From: Vitis vinifera
Lineage: Eukaryota > Streptophyta > Magnoliopsida > Vitales > Vitaceae
NCBI RefSeq assembly: GCF_030704535.1
Contig: NC_081815.1
Span: 4,598,501 to 4,662,500, forward strand
Direction: 5' to 3'
Length of the DNA stretch: 64,000 bases
Shown here: piece by piece, positions 38,280-51,924 of the stretch
How the letters are laid out: each line of letters opens with the position of its first letter
Position numbering within the stretch: position 1 is the first letter of the stretch
The notes under the pieces: model-generated
Database searches by the model: none
Told to the model about the DNA's origin: nothing
The model's input: the letters and a program-made list of their open reading frames with translations, nothing else
Made by a program: the position numbers and the translations under genes

Positions 38280-38745
38280 TTTTATTGGTGTTATTTCACC
38301 GATATATCGGATATTGAACAGCCTCGAAACGATTTTGAGTACCAATTATCGAACGGTAGAAATATCGAAAAAATATAGAAAAATATCGAAGATATATCGG
38401 TCTGAAATCGATAAATCGACAATAAAATCGTGAGTGGAATGACGCACAAGCAGTCGGGGAGAATGGAAAAAATCATATTTATTATTCTTAAAATTCAAGT
38501 ATTGAATCTACCGATATATCTTTGTCTACCGATGTTTTTTTATTATTATTATTATATCTATGTTAATTACACCTACAAAATAATTTTAAAATGTGTATTT
38601 TTACTTATTTTATCATTTTTTGGAGTTTTTTCAAGCATTCTTACGAATTTTGAATAATTTTCATTCCACTGATATTTCTTATATATTCGTAAAATCAAAA
38701 TACCGATATATCCGTAATTATCGATATTTTTATCCTTACTCATAG
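38280..38745. repeat. CGATAT-rich repeat patch
   Basis: Words built on CGATATATCG, ATATCGAAAAA and ATCGATAAATCG recur here (38,298-38,420 and 38,507-38,535), and ACCGATATATCC and ATCGATATTT return at 38,690-38,730. The outer parts look loosely inverted with respect to each other. This resembles a plant non-autonomous transposon family, but I could not define termini or a target duplication. Confidence 0.4.
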
Positions 38746-41700
38746 ACCTGTTATAAGAGTCATTATTTGAGTGACTTATCCTTAGACGCATTGTTACACC
38801 CCAACAAAAAAAAAATGTAATTTTAATTTTTATCTATTTTCCATTTTAATAGATGTCAGAGAATGCTAAATCATGTATTTACATCGTTATTGTAAGATAT
38901 GTATTTATTATAATTATAGTACAATACCTATAAAATCACACACATTAACTTACTCTATCAAAATCCATGCGATAGCATATAATAATACCAACCAAAAATC
39001 AACTTGTCTATATATCATAAAGTAAGAGTATACAAACATGATGAATAAAACAAAACCGTAGTATATAACCTTAGTGCCAATCTTAAACAAGGGTTGGACA
39101 AAAGTAAGCATTTGTGAATGAATACAATGACTTGAATACTAGAAAAAGGGCATAGAGCATTAAGATAGTGAGATTATATTAATAATCATCAAATAATTAT
39201 ATTCAATTCATGGTTTAGTAAGCACTTTTAGTCTCTAATATGTGGTCCACCTTTGCTTATATAAGTAAGTTACTATATATAGAAGTATATGCCTCTCTAG
39301 ATAATTTAATCATATATATGTTGATAAGGTTGAAATTATATACATTTGGTGCCTCACATTTTATTCTTTCAACATCTCAATAAACTTTAAGAAGCTTGGC
39401 TTTTTTAGTGGGATCTAATGTCCATGTATATCAAATATTTAATATATAGTATTGACTTATTCGTTCAATGTTGAAACTTTGGGTTAAATTAATAATATAC
39501 CATAGGAGTCAAATATTTGTTCAGGTTACAAGTTAACTCTACAAATTTAGTTCTTCCATAAAGCATAATAAAGTTTATCATTCATTAAATTTTTGAATTA
39601 AGGGTGTTTTTGGGAGTGTTTTTATATAAAATGTTTTTAGAGGAAATATTTTTTCAATAAGTGTTTTTTTCATAAAATATTATAAATAATTTTTTTCAAA
39701 ATTTTATCAAATATTTAATATTTTAAAATATATATTTTTTAGATTAAAAAAACGTTTTTTGAAATCAGTATCCAACTCTAAAATAATAATTTGGGTACTT
39801 AAAGAAAATTAAAGAAAATGATTATTTTATCTTTAAGGAGGAAATATTTGAATTATTTGAAAAGAAAGAGCATCAAATGTAGCTTCACGTGCACACTCTC
39901 TTGTGAATGGAAGAGGAAAAGCATCTTATGGGAGGATTATCCTTAGAAAAACATTGAAGTATGTGGGATTGCAGCATATTGATGAGATATGTGAAGATGG
40001 GGTCAAAGAAAAGGAAAAGAAAGCATTGGCATATTCCAAATTGGTTCTTTTGTGCTTTGGATCCCACCCTCACTCCACTTTCTTTATTCCATTTTCAGGG
40101 TCACAGTCCAAATTAAGAACTATACCTTCCAACAACTACCTCTGGCTATTAAGGCCCATCTCTTCCTTCATCCATATCCTGCCCGTTCACGCCTTTACCT
40201 AATCGCTTTGAATTTCTTCACATACTTTCTTTTTTCCCAATGCTTTCGTCACTACTATACTTTTATTCACGTGAAAGATATCCTCGATCAACTTAAAGGT
40301 AAAAGCAAATTTAAATTATAAGAATGTAAGAGATAAGTTTATACAAATTATATAATAAGAATAATATTAAAATAATTATACATAAAATAAAAGAGTGGAG
40401 AAAAGATAATACCAACGGAAATTTTATGGTGGTTTGGCGCAACTCAACTTATGTTTACTCTCCTCTAACTTTAATTCAAAGCTTAAAATTCCACTAATTC
40501 ACGATTTCCAAATCAAGCCTTGAAATAATATAATTTAATTATGATTCCAACTAACTCTTTTAAACTTTTGGTGCCAAACACCTTTTATAATACTTAAGAG
40601 ATACATCATTCTTGAACAACCCCTCAAATGAGACTCTATACTTGAGAATTCCTAAATGATACTTCACACTTAGATTTTACATCTCAAAGATTTGCAAATA
40701 AAGATAGGAAATATTTTCACAAAATTATGATACAAACTTTAGACTCAAATGATATAAGATAAATTATAATTGAATGGTGCATTAATAATATGCAAGTTTT
40801 AGAACAAGGTATAGTCAAAAACACCTCCCAATGCTAAAATATATTCAAGACATATTTAAAAAAGTTAAACTCCTAAAACAATGAAGGTTGAAGCCTTTAA
40901 ATAGGGAAGAGAAGCTCAAACTAGTCATTAGAACAATCTAGGGGTCAATCAATCGAGCTCGATTTCAATCGATTCATTAACTGATAACCGTTGGGATTTG
41001 TTTGGACTTCAATTGGGAAAAGTCTAACCTCAATCAAGAAAGCAACTCTTTTGAAAGAAAGGGAAAATTTTCACCTCTTAATCAAGAAAAGGTAATCGAT
41101 TGATTGGTTCAGTCAACCCTTGACCAATCGGACCATTTTTAACTCAACAACCATCTTTTTTACTCAAAACATTTTAAATAAGTTTTAAAAATCATTTAAC
41201 TCAAAGTTTTAATCAGAAATAAAAAATAATATAATTATAAAAGATTTTAAACAAAATAACTCTTTAAAATTTTTAATGCAAAACAAATAAAATAAAATGT
41301 ATAAAAATAAAAAAATTAATACACCAACAACCTTACAAAAAAATCCTATGAAACTTAAGTCTTGAAAATATTTTTCTTTGAAATCTTCTTATTATCAGTT
41401 TCTCTTTAACTTCATTTTATTTTTATGATTATCACTTTGAAAATCTTCCCACACATGACAAGAAAAAAAAATTTGTCCTAGAGCTAAATTTTTAGATCTA
41501 AATTTTTTTCTTATCTTGGATAGGGACAAGAAAAAATTTATGAAACGTGTTTGTTACGTCTTAGATGTCCTAGAGCTATCTTTCGTGATTCATTATAAGT
41601 GAACAAAAGGGTCATGTTGGTTGTGCTCGTATTCGTGGCATGTCTCACATTTTCCCAACTTACCACCAAAGATGGGTTTTTTTCTTCTTCTTTTTTTAAA

Positions 41701-42139
41701 AAAAAATAATAATAATTTCACATCTTAAGGGAAAGCGGCTCCAAACAACGATTGAGGAAGTTTCGCGGTGCCCCATTAACGTGGACTATATATCACATAC
41801 TCCAATGCACGTCAAAATTGTACCTACCATTTGGCCTACCCTTTTGTAGCATCCATTGTTAATCTACGAAGTTATAGTATGGTATTTTTGGTCGGTTTGG
41901 TTTAAAATATACGTTCACAATCAAGGTGACAAGCCCACCAATACAATTTGTCCCATTCGTTATTAAAACAAGGGGAAAAGGCCGATATCTTATATTAATC
42001 ATTTTCTTCTTTTCAAATGTATAAATTCTTTAGGATATTCTTATTCCAAAATGATTCCTACTCATGGTTGCTTGGTTGTTAGAAAAGTGGGGAAAGATAA
42101 AACAAAATATATGTGAGATAATGGACAAAATTTCTAGCA
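38746..42139. other. Intergenic AT-rich DNA, no gene seen
   Basis: I found no reading frame with coding character or splice support. Bases 40,940-41,130 carry ATCGATT/CAATCGA-rich text reminiscent of old LTR sequence, and 41,640-41,900 is a less AT-rich patch. Neither can be assigned. Confidence 0.5.
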
Positions 42140-42650
42140 TTATATATAATTAGGGATGATAATGGACGAGTTTGGGACCCATTTCAACCCGTTCTGTTTA
42201 TTTATGTATGTTTCAATCTCCACTAATAAACAAATTTAAACAGGGCAAAGTGGGGTGGCGGGTACAGGAATTAGTTTTTATTTTTTCAAAATTTTTAGTT
42301 TTTATTTTATAAAATATAAATTTTATTAAAAATAAATAAAATTTATTAATTAATAAATATTATAAATATTTATAATTTATTTTTATGAAAAATAATATTT
42401 TATATATATAAAAAATTTGAAAAATAAAAAAAATCAATTAAAATAATTTTTTATTTGATGTCATATATAATCTAGGTGGAGGCAGGATAAAATCAAATCC
42501 ACACTCATACCCGCTTTGAACCTATCTCATGTATGAAAGCAATTCTCAAATCCGTTTATATTTTTTTTAAACTTGTTCTATTATAGGCAAGATAAGATTA
42601 GTACCTAAAAAAACTCATCCCATTATCATATATATATATATATATATAAT
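42140..42650. mobile_element. Possible hAT-like non-autonomous element
   Basis: The left end has GGGATGATAATGG followed by GAGTTTGGG. The reverse complement of the right end has ATGATAATGGGATGAGTTTT. Inside are GTGGGGTGGCGGGTACAGG and, in opposite orientation near 42,500-42,610, matching AT-rich text. Elements of this GATAATGG type are common in plant genomes. The right end merges with an (AT)n run, so borders and target duplication are unclear. Confidence 0.45.
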
Positions 42651-45065
42651 GAACTTGTTTTAAGCGTATAAACGTGTTTTAAAACCCTGAAAACTTATTA
42701 GAGTCAAGACAAATAATATATACAAGAAAAGAATGAGTCATTATGGGTTATTACAATTATAATCAACCGTGATAGGAGTTATTATAATGAATGTGAGCTA
42801 GTGATATTGTGAATTTCCATGTATTTTACACTATAAAAATGATTTTTAGTGTGAAAATAGAATTTATGAATCAGCTCCCAATTCTCAGCACTGCACCAAG
42901 TTCTCAGTCTAGAAAGTTTTTTCTCTATTAAAGTATTGTTTGAGGGGATTTTTCAAAAGCTGAGAACAATATTTCAAGATTAAAACTGAAATTTTAACAT
43001 GATTTTTAATGTATCGTTTGTGTTTTAAAGAAACATGGGTGAGGAAGATTTTTATTTGCTTAGAATTTTTAAGGTATGTTTTTAATTACAAAACCCACAC
43101 AATAGGGCTAGACAGCTTATTTAACAGTTTGGACTGGGTCTGGACGATGAAGTAGGGGAGGTCCAAGCTAGCAATTGATTTACTTATGCTTTACTGCCTT
43201 ATAGTGTTGGACCATTACAAGATGGGCCACTAGGCCCACCAATTAGCAGCTATATATATATATATATATATGTATATACACACACATTTAAAAACATTAA
43301 AATTGGGTTCAAGTAGGTTTGGATTCTCCCAACCTTAACTTGAACCCAACTCAAATTAATTCGGGTTGAAAAAACCTAACTCAAGTTCAACCCAAATATT
43401 AAAAATGGTTGTCTATGCTCATTCAAATGTTAGGTTTGATTTGAGTCGAGTCAGGTCATGCCAACCTGTTCAAGTTGTACTAGGGCTTACTTACTTGTGA
43501 GAAACATATTTCTAAAATTTTAAAATTATATAAACTATTATAATAATAAAATTATAAATAAAGAATTTATAATCGTCATCTTAAAAAAATAATTATTATA
43601 TTTATTCTTATACAAAATTAAAATAAATATTTCAAAGATAATAATTTGACAAATAATAAAATCATTAAACCTAATGTTTTTTACCATGGTAAGAGTTCAT
43701 ATCAAATATACAAAATAAGAAAACCAAAATGTTTTACATCGCAATTATCATGTTAAGCCTAACAAGGATCGTAAATTCAAATATATCAAATATCCAAAAT
43801 AAGCAAACCAAATGTTCGACATTACAATCATATAAAAAAATATACTATATTGCTTTGTTTATCCATTTACAACTCTCGACTCTCCTTCTCCTTACAAAAT
43901 GCATTAATCGCCACATGATATCATGAATCTTCATAGGAAATTTCTCAAAATTTTCATGCATTCCTTCATCAAGTATCATTTAAAATTTTCTGACATATTC
44001 GTTCTTCTATTTATTTCTTCTTAAGTTTGACTGCAAATGCTCTATCGAATAAATCATAATGAGAAAACAATAAAACTAAACCCAAAATTTTCTTTCATAA
44101 TTTGACTAAGAAAGAGCAAAAACAAATGAGAAATTTACCTTGAGAAAGTTTAGATAAAAAGAGAAAATGGAAAAGAAAACCATCTTAAGAAAGTTGGAAA
44201 TGTGATTGTTTGATTTAGGTTACAAATTTAAATAAATCTTAAGTTATGATTTCTCCTTGGATATACTTTTTGATCATTAAAATAAGAGAAAATAAAATAC
44301 TCTCTCATTGAATTCAAAATCAGATTTGTGATACTCTTGATGTTCTTTTGATGTGTGGTTAGCTTTAGTCATAATATTAATTCATCTCAAATCATATGTT
44401 CATCATATTCATTATTTTAATCTTTGATGTTTGATTAATTAGGTTAATTTTTATAATAAGTCACAAATGTAAAATAGAAAAAATTTGTTTCAAGGGGCAA
44501 CGTGTTATCAAGATACAAATGGTCAAATCTTTTTTACTTGTAAATCGATAATATAGTGGAAATTTAAAGTTTGTTTGTCAATACTTTTAGTCAAAGTATT
44601 TTTACGTGTTTATGTAAAAAACGTTTTTATAATAATTTAAAAAAGTAATTTTAATAGTGTTTTGAATATTAATAAATTACCAAAAAAGGCATACAATTTA
44701 AAAAATAATTATAATTGTTTCTTTATAAAAGAAAAAGATTTACAAATCTCAACTCAATAATGCTTAAGTTTTAGAAAAAGAATAAATAAGGAGGCTACAT
44801 CATAGATTCTCTATTATTTGCTATTGGAGAAAACAAAGTTAGGGATCGGTCAAAGCAATAATAATATGATCACACCAACTAATGTTTTTTCATTTACCTT
44901 GAAACCAAAACAACAATAATTATTTAAAACCCAAGAAAGCAAAAAACTCCTATAACTATTTTGTTTAATGGAATCCAGTTTTTTTTATTATCTTTTCTTT
45001 TATCATGATTTCATAGAATATTTTGATTCGTCATTTAAATTTATCAATCAGTCAATCTAATCAAC

Positions 45066-45103
<38 letters not shown>

Positions 45104-46607
45104 CATAACGGGAATTGAACAAAAATAAGTGGATAGCTTGGAACACCAAGATACATGAAGGATTAGTGATGGCCTCAATGACATGTACTTGCTCGAACTA
45201 GAACACTGCTAACTCTAAGTTCCTCGCTTGTCTTTTCCTCTACATAATTCGCAATTTTTACTTCTTTGTTTTTCTCCTTCCAATTTTCAAAAATAAGTTT
45301 TATCAATCCAGAAATATCAAAAGAAACAAAGAAGAAAAAAAGGATGAGTTTGTATATTTTGTCCAAAAAAGGGAACGTACATTTGCTTGAAAGAGTTGTC
45401 AATCATTTTTAATTTAAGGGAATTCATCATTAGAAGGAAGTAGACTACTCAATAATATTTCATTTATGTTGTAATTGAATTCCGAATATTCTTTATGATG
45501 CAGACAAAGTGCAGAAGGATTTTCTATGATGTATTCCTGAAGATAGCAAGAAAATGTACCATAACAACTCTGAGGCATCAAACGCGCGTTGTAGCTCGAT
45601 TTCTCGGCCATCTGGCGCGTTTCCCTCGTGTTGGAAACAGGTGTTTTTTGAGCTTCTGCTATCCGGGTGAGTCTCCTGTCTTTCTTTTCCTCACTTTAGT
45701 TCCATGCTACTAGTGGATCCCTTCTGTTAGTGGTTGCCTAGAGTATACACTATATATACTCTTTTTTTAGTTCCCCTAAGGTTTCTCTTTCAGTTTCTGT
45801 CTTAGGATTTCCTACCATGTACAGTACTGGCGTCCCTACGAGGGCTGCCTTCCCTCTAGTCCACCACCCCTGGGGGTTCTTAGGGGGGATTCCGCTGTTG
45901 CCAGAAATCTCCCTCCTAAGAATCCCTTCTTCAGGGTATGGAGCCACCGTCAACCAAAAAAGGAAAAAGACAACTGTGGACTCCCAAAAGTGGCTTGGCA
46001 ACCCATTTTGTAGGCCCCCAAACGTCCAAAAATAATATAAAAAAAAAACACCAAAAGAAAAACCCATAGCCTACTCCCCCACAACACCACATGGGACCCT
46101 TCCCCTGCTGTCTTTTCCCCTCCTTTATGCCACCTCCATTCCTTTCGAAGGCCGTCTTTTTCTTTTTTTCTTCTTTCTTTTCTTTTTCTTTCTTTCTTTT
46201 TTGTTTCTTCTTCTCTGGATCTCCTCTTTCACACCATGACCGCACTGTTACTTGCCCTCTCTCCACGACGCCGACAAGACACCTCACACCCATGCCACGA
46301 CGCTATCATTCCATCACCACTGTTCATATCCATGGCGACCATCACTGTCACACCTTGTCCACGCACCAACCATTGCACCTCCGCACCCATGGACTTGCCT
46401 CATTCACACGCCGCGACTCTACCACCTTTAGTTGACACCCACTATGCTTGCACCGTTGCTGTCAGTTTTAGTTCACCATCCTAGTATTTCCTATGAAACC
46501 ATGTTTGGTTTTTTTGTTTGGTAACTTTATAAATATATAATTTATATATTATTAAAATTAATTATATAATTAAAAATTTTAATAATATTTTATTTTTTAT
46601 ATTTGAT
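42651..46607. other. Intergenic, no supported gene
   Basis: The DNA is mostly AT-rich. Notable parts are an AACCCAACTC/GGGTTGAAAAAACC inverted-style patch at 43,290-43,480, a long (AT)n at 45,069-45,099, a less AT-rich stretch at 45,560-46,480 with CT-rich low complexity (46,155-46,215), and several open frames I do not trust. None shows a domain or plausible splicing. Confidence 0.5.
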
Positions 46608-46612
46608 ATATC

Positions 46613-46822
46613 TGTTGGAAAGTCAATTTTCTTAAATCTTCCATATTAAGAATAGATGATCTGTATATGTTAGTTTTTCTATTGTAATTCCTGACTTATA
46701 GCTGGATAGTCTAAAATATGGTAAGCTGATTCCTGACTTGTAGAAAAAGATCTCAAACCTCCTTGTATAAATACACACTTCAACATCAATAATATTAATT
46801 CAGCCAATTCTTCTTCTTTTCA
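46613..46822 (+). repeat. 5' LTR (210 bp)
   Basis: It runs from TGTTGG to TTTTCA and includes a TATAAATA box (46,766-46,773) that probably drives transcription. Same length as the 3' LTR, about seven substitutions, no indels. Confidence 0.96.
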
Positions 46823-46901
46823 TGGTATCAGAGCAGGACTAAAATCCTGATTCATTGCTGCACTCTAATCTCTCGTGTAGCATCTCTTTTCTTCAATCAT
46901 C

Positions 46902-48092
46902 ATGGCAAAATCAAAGATTCCTACGGATTTCTCAGAGGCAGATCTCTCCAATCCCTATTTCACTCACCATTCAGATCACCCAGGTTTGGTTTTGATTTCC
47001 AAATCTTTGAATGGAGACAATTATTCGGCTTGGAAAAGGGCTATGATTCTAGCTTTAAATTCCAAGAACAAGTTGGGTTTTGTTAATGGCTCGATCAAAG
47101 CTCCTTCAGAAGAAATTGATCCTGAAGGTTATGCGACTTGGTCACGGTGTAACGACATGGTTCACTCCTGGATCGTCAATACTCTCAATCCAGAAATTGT
47201 GGATAGTGTAATCTATTATTCTACTGCTCATGAAGTTTGGGAAGATCTCTGTAAGCGATTCTCTCAGAGCAATGCGCCTCTCATCTTTGAAATTCAGCGA
47301 GATATTGCTTGTCTTCAACAAGAGCAACCCTCTGTCTCTACCTATTACACAAAATTGAAAGGCCTGTGGGATGAACTGGCTTCCTACAACGCTGTAGCAC
47401 ATGGGGCACAACAAGATCAACAAAAATTGATGCAATTTCTGATGGGTTTGAATGAATCTTACAGTGCTATTCGCGGGCAAATCCTCCTGATGAATCCTCT
47501 CCCTTCTGTCCGCCAAGCATACTCCTCTGTCTCTCAAGAAGAAAAGCAATGCCTCCTCACTTCGACGAACGCAGCAGCAGAATCTGCCGCAAGTGCTGCT
47601 ATGGCTGTGCGCAGCAACGGCAAGTCTTCGGCAACTTGAAAGGACGGAATAGATCGATCGAACACAGGAATGATGGAACCGACTGATCGCCCTTCTGGTT
47701 CTCAAAATTTTCGGGTGAATCGATCTTCTCAAGGACAAGATGGCAGACCATTTTTTGATCAAGATCGGCGTTGCATGGGTTCTGGAAGAGGACTCCCCCA
47801 GTGCTCGTATTGTGGAGATATGCGTCATTGGGTCCAAAAGTGTTTTCAACTACATGGATACCCACCAGGCCATCCTAAAGCAAGAATGAACTTAGGCTCA
47901 AACTCAAATCGAAATAAAAGTTTTTCTGCGGCTAACCAAGTTTCTGAGGCAGATGAAGGGAAACCTGCAGTTGCATTGTCAGAAGCCCAACTCAAGCAAC
48001 TTTTGTCACTTCTTAATAACCAAGATGAAAACTCTAGTTCCAAAATGAATGCGGTAACAAAGCCAGGTTTGTCCAAAGTCGCTTCCCGCAAT
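46902..48092 (+). pseudogene. Copia gag with zinc knuckle, broken by stop
   Basis: MAKSKIPTDFSEADLSNPYF begins the gag, which includes SLNGDNYSAWKRAM and the region WIVNTLNPEIVDSVIY that typify copia gag. A TGA at 47,637 interrupts it. The same frame resumes and holds the CCHC knuckle CSYCGDMRHWVQKC (about 47,802-47,843). A TAG at 48,093 stands where the Trp before the protease IIDSGATDHI is expected, a TGG-to-TAG type change. Confidence 0.9.
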
Positions 48093-48095
48093 TAG

Positions 48096-49845
48096 ATTAT
48101 TGATAGTGGGGCGACGGATCATATTACTTCATCCTCTAAGTTATTGCATAAAGATAAAAATTGCTCGTTATAGCCCGTATTGTTGCCTAGTGGAGAAAAA
48201 ACGAATATTGTTAAGAAAATGACTTTGCCTCTTAATTTCGTCTATTATCTGCATGATGTCTTATCTGTGCCTACATTCAAAGTTGATTTAATATCAGTTA
48301 GTCGTTTGACAAGAGGTCTAAATTGTTCAGTGACGTTTTTCCCTTATTGGTGTATTTTGCAGGATCTGGCTACGAGGAGGACGATTGGTTTGGGTAAACA
48401 ACGTGACGGACTATACTATTTGGTGGCACTAGCGACGGAGAAATCTTTAGCCAACCATTCCTCATCCACAAACCAACCAGCCTGCAATCTCGCCATCTCT
48501 TCCACCGATCTCTGGCACAGTCGCTTAGGCCATGTATCACCTTCTCGTTTGAGTTTCATTGCTAAGAATTTTTTGAATTTTTCTGTTCAGTCCAATAATG
48601 CTTGCCCTATATGTCCTTTGGCTAAGCAAAGTCGTTTACCTTTTGGTACTAGTGCTATTTCTTCTACAAAACCTTTTGAGATTATTCATTGTGACATTTG
48701 GGGTCGTTATCGACACCTTTCTCTGTTTGGTGCCCATTACTTTCTCACTATTGTCGATGATTATACACGTTTCACTTGGATATTTTTAATGCGACATAAA
48801 GATGAAGCACAATCACTTTTAAAACGTTTCTTCAGCTATGTGTTCACACAATTTGAATTTCGCATTAAAACTTTTCAAAGTGACAATGGTAGAGAATTTA
48901 CCTCACTTCGTTCCTTTTTTCAAGATAATGGTGTCATCTTTCAGCATTCTTGTGTTTACACGCCTTAACAAAATGGGGTTGTGGAACGCAAACATCGTCA
49001 TATTTTACAAGTAGCCGAGCTTTGAAATTCCATGCTCAAGTTCCCACTCAATTTTGGGGGGAGTGTGCTCTCACTGCCGTACACATCATCAATCGGTTAC
49101 CTTCACCAGTATTGTCTTTCAAAACTCCTTTTGAATTGTTTTACTCAAAACCACCTTCTTACTCCCATCTCCGTGTTTTCGGATGTTTAGCCTATGCCAC
49201 CAATGTTCACACCTCTCACAAATTTGATTACCGTGCCATGCCATGCCATCCATCTTCATCGGTTATCCTGTTGGTCAGAAAGCATACAAATTATTTGATT
49301 TATCAACCAAAAAGGTCTTTACTAGCCGAGATGTCAAATTTCATGAAGATATTTTTCCTTATGTCTCTCTCAAGCCCAACTCTACTCTCCCTTCGTTGAC
49401 CTATAATTCTGGTCCAATCCCCTTGGTGGCCCACGACATCTCTTCCTCCCTTGACTCTACTTCTCATGCACTTTCCCCTCTTCTTTCCAACCACACAAGC
49501 ACACCGTCTCCCACCACAGAAAATGACGACTTTTCCTTTCCTTCTCGACCTTTCGAACTCGTTATTGAACCTTCTTCTCAGATTGATCCAAACCTTTCAC
49601 CACCGCCTTCTACAACTCTAGTATCGCCTTCTCCGATGCCACCGTTTGCATCCATCACGTCCGCTCCTCCAGCCGAGACACCCATCTTTTCACCAGAAAC
49701 ACACTCACCCAAACCAGCCACTTCGCTCCGTCGCTCCAGCCGCCATATCACCCCGCCATATCACCCCGCCAATCAAGCTCCACGATTATGTTTGCTCCCA
49801 CCTTTCCTCCAATCAATCGTCTTCCTTGATTCCAGGTCCAACTAA
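48096..49845 (+). pseudogene. Copia protease and integrase, broken
   Basis: The protease motif IIDSGATDHI is intact right after the 48,093 stop, and another TAG occurs at about 48,171. Integrase has the HHCC finger (LWHSRLGHVS to CPICPLAKQS) and catalytic DDE residues in IIHCDIWG, FQSDNGRE and QNGVVERKH. A TAA at 48,966 replaces the Gln before QNG. A missing C near 49,014-49,018 (VARALKF context) shifts the frame. A 5-bp duplication in GCCATGCCATGCCAT near 49,230 shifts it again, and a 13-bp tandem duplication at 49,742-49,770 shifts it a third time. Confidence 0.9.
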
Positions 49846-51472
49846 AGGTACATGATATCCACTGGCCAATTATGTTTCTTATCACAAATATAAGCCTGCA
49901 TATAGATCTTTTGTTGCTCAACATAGTGCTATCACGGAACCCAGGTCTTATTCGGAAGCAGCCGCTCATCCTGAGTGGCAGGAGGCAATGCGTTCTGAAT
50001 TGCAGGCTCTCCAAGCTAATGGCACTTGGTCTCTCACTCCACTTCCTGCCGGCAAGACACCGATTGGCTGTCGATGGGTGTATAAAATTAAACACCGTTC
50101 AGATGGGTCTATTGAGCGTTACAAAGCACGATTGGTAGCGAAAGGCTTTACTCAATTAGAAGGTGTCGATTATCAGGATACCTTTTCCCCCACCGCCAAG
50201 ATCATATATGTCCTCTGTTTGCTTGCATTGGTCGCAGCCCGTGGCTGGTCTCTTCATCAAATGGATGTTAACAACGCTTTTCTTCATGGCGACTTACATG
50301 AGGAAATATATATGTCTCCGCCGCTAAGGCTTCGGCTACAGGGGGAGGAAAACTTGGTATGTCGCCTTCATAAATCACTCTACGGTCTGAAACAGGCTTC
50401 TCGCCAGTGGTTCGCCAAGTTCTCAGAAGCTATTCAATCCGCCGGTTATGCACAATCTCAAGCCGATTATTCTTTGTTCACCAGAAAACAAGACAAGTCC
50501 TTTACTGCCCTCTTGATATATGTTGATGATATTCTGATTACTGGAAATGATCCTGTGAGCATTGCTACAACAAAAAAATTTCTGCATAGTCATTTTCATC
50601 TCAAAGATCTGGGTGATTTAAAATACTTTCTTGGCATTGAGGTTTCTGCTTCTAAAAATGGGATTTTTATTTCCCAACATAAGTATGCATTAGAGATTAT
50701 TGAGGATGTAGGATTGTTGGGCGCTGCCCCTATTGATACACCTATGGAACGAGGATTGAAATTGTTTGATAAGAGTGATTTGCTCAAGGATCAAGGTCGT
50801 TATAGGAGATTGGTTGGAAGGTTAATATATCTAACTGTGTCGAGGCCAGATATCACTTATGCAATTCATGTGTTAAGCCGGTTTATGCATCAACCGAGAA
50901 AGGCTCATATGGAAGCAGCGTTCAGAGTTGTACGTTATCTCAAGAATGCACCTGGTCAGGGTCTGTTCTTCTCTTTGAATAATGATTTCAGATTGAGAGC
51001 CTACTGTGATTCTGATTGGGCAGGTTGTCCACTTACTAGAAGGTCCACTACAGGCTACTGTGTATTTCTTGGACCTTCACTGATTTCTTGGAGATCAAAG
51101 CGACAGAAAACAGTGTCACTCTCTTCAGCCGAAGCAGCGTATCGTGCAATAATAGGAGCTTGTTGTGAGTTGACATGGCTTCGGTACCTTTTGAAAGATT
51201 TGGGTGTTTTACATCAGGAACCTGCCTTGCTGTATTGTGACAACAAGGCAGCGTTGCACATTGCAGCCAACCCTATTTTCCATGAGCGTACTAGACACAT
51301 TGAGATGGATTGTCACTATATTAGAGACAAGATCCAAGATGGTTCCATTATTACAAGACATGTGAGCTCAGCGCACCAACTTGCAGACATTCTGACTAAA
51401 CCATTGGGAAAGGAGATTTTGGCTCCTATGATTCGCAAGTTGGGAGTGCAGGATATCCACTCTCCAACTTGA
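49846..51472 (+). pseudogene. Copia reverse transcriptase and RNase H, open frame
   Basis: From 49,988 to the TGA at 51,470 there is one uninterrupted frame of 494 codons. RT shows CRWVYKIKHR, QMDVNNAFLHGDL, LYGLKQASRQW and the catalytic LLIYVDDILITG, all intact. RNase H shows YCDSDWAGCP, SLSSAEAAYRAI and LYCDNKAAL, and the end HQLADILTKPLG is canonical. The linker 49,846-49,987 is in the same frame but follows a TGA at about 49,854. The intact RT could in principle still be made only if expressed alone, which is unlikely. Confidence 0.92.
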
Positions 51473-51479
51473 GGGGGAG

Positions 51480-51689
51480 TGTTGGAAAGTCAATCTTCCT
51501 AAATCTTCCATATTAAGAATAGATGATCTATATATGTTAGTTTTTCTATTGTAATTCTTGACTTATAGCTGGATAATCTAGAATATGGTAAGCTGATTCA
51601 TGACTTGTAGAAAAAGATCTCAAACCTCCTTGTATAAATACACACTTCAACATCAATAATATTAATTCAGCCAATTCTTCTTCTTTTCA
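51480..51689 (+). repeat. 3' LTR (210 bp)
   Basis: It is preceded by the polypurine tract GAGGGGGAG and followed by the ATATC target duplication. It matches the 5' LTR without gaps. Confidence 0.96.
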
Positions 51690-51924
51690 ATATCAAATTA
51701 AATGAACAAGATAAATATAAATATATTAATATATTAAATTTTATTAAATGAAATAGGTATAATATTTAAATATAAATATGGAAAGAAAATTATAATATTT
51801 AATTTAATTATATGTTTATGTTTTTTTGTTATTTTAAAATTCTAAAAATTATTGTATTAATTAATTGATATTATTTTAATATTTCTCGTTAATAATTATT
51901 ATAAAATAATGTTCTTTTAGCAAA

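Larger units (their letters stand above)
46613..51689 (+). mobile_element. Full-length Ty1/copia retrotransposon with LTRs and TSD
   Basis: The element is 5,077 bp, with 210-bp LTRs starting TGTTGGAAAG and ending TCTTTTCA. ATATC is duplicated at 46,608-46,612 and 51,690-51,694. It has a perfect PBS TGGTATCAGAGC (46,823-46,834) and polypurine tract GAGGGGGAG (51,471-51,479). The order gag-PR-INT-RT-RNase H makes it copia. The short LTR and gag type suggest an Ale/Retrofit-like or related lineage, which is uncertain. By hand count the LTRs differ at about 7 of 210 positions. The polyprotein is broken by several stops and three small frameshifts, so it is non-autonomous today, but RT-RNase H is one intact frame. 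Confidence 0.96.

Noticed and set aside
46091-46484. Pro/Ser/His-rich frames upstream of the second copia element
   Set aside because: CT-rich low-complexity DNA, with no domain and no start context. Not called as a gene.
47142-47849. Minus-strand frame of 235 codons opposite copia gag
   Set aside because: It is an antisense shadow of gag. Composition follows the sense codons and no motif is seen.
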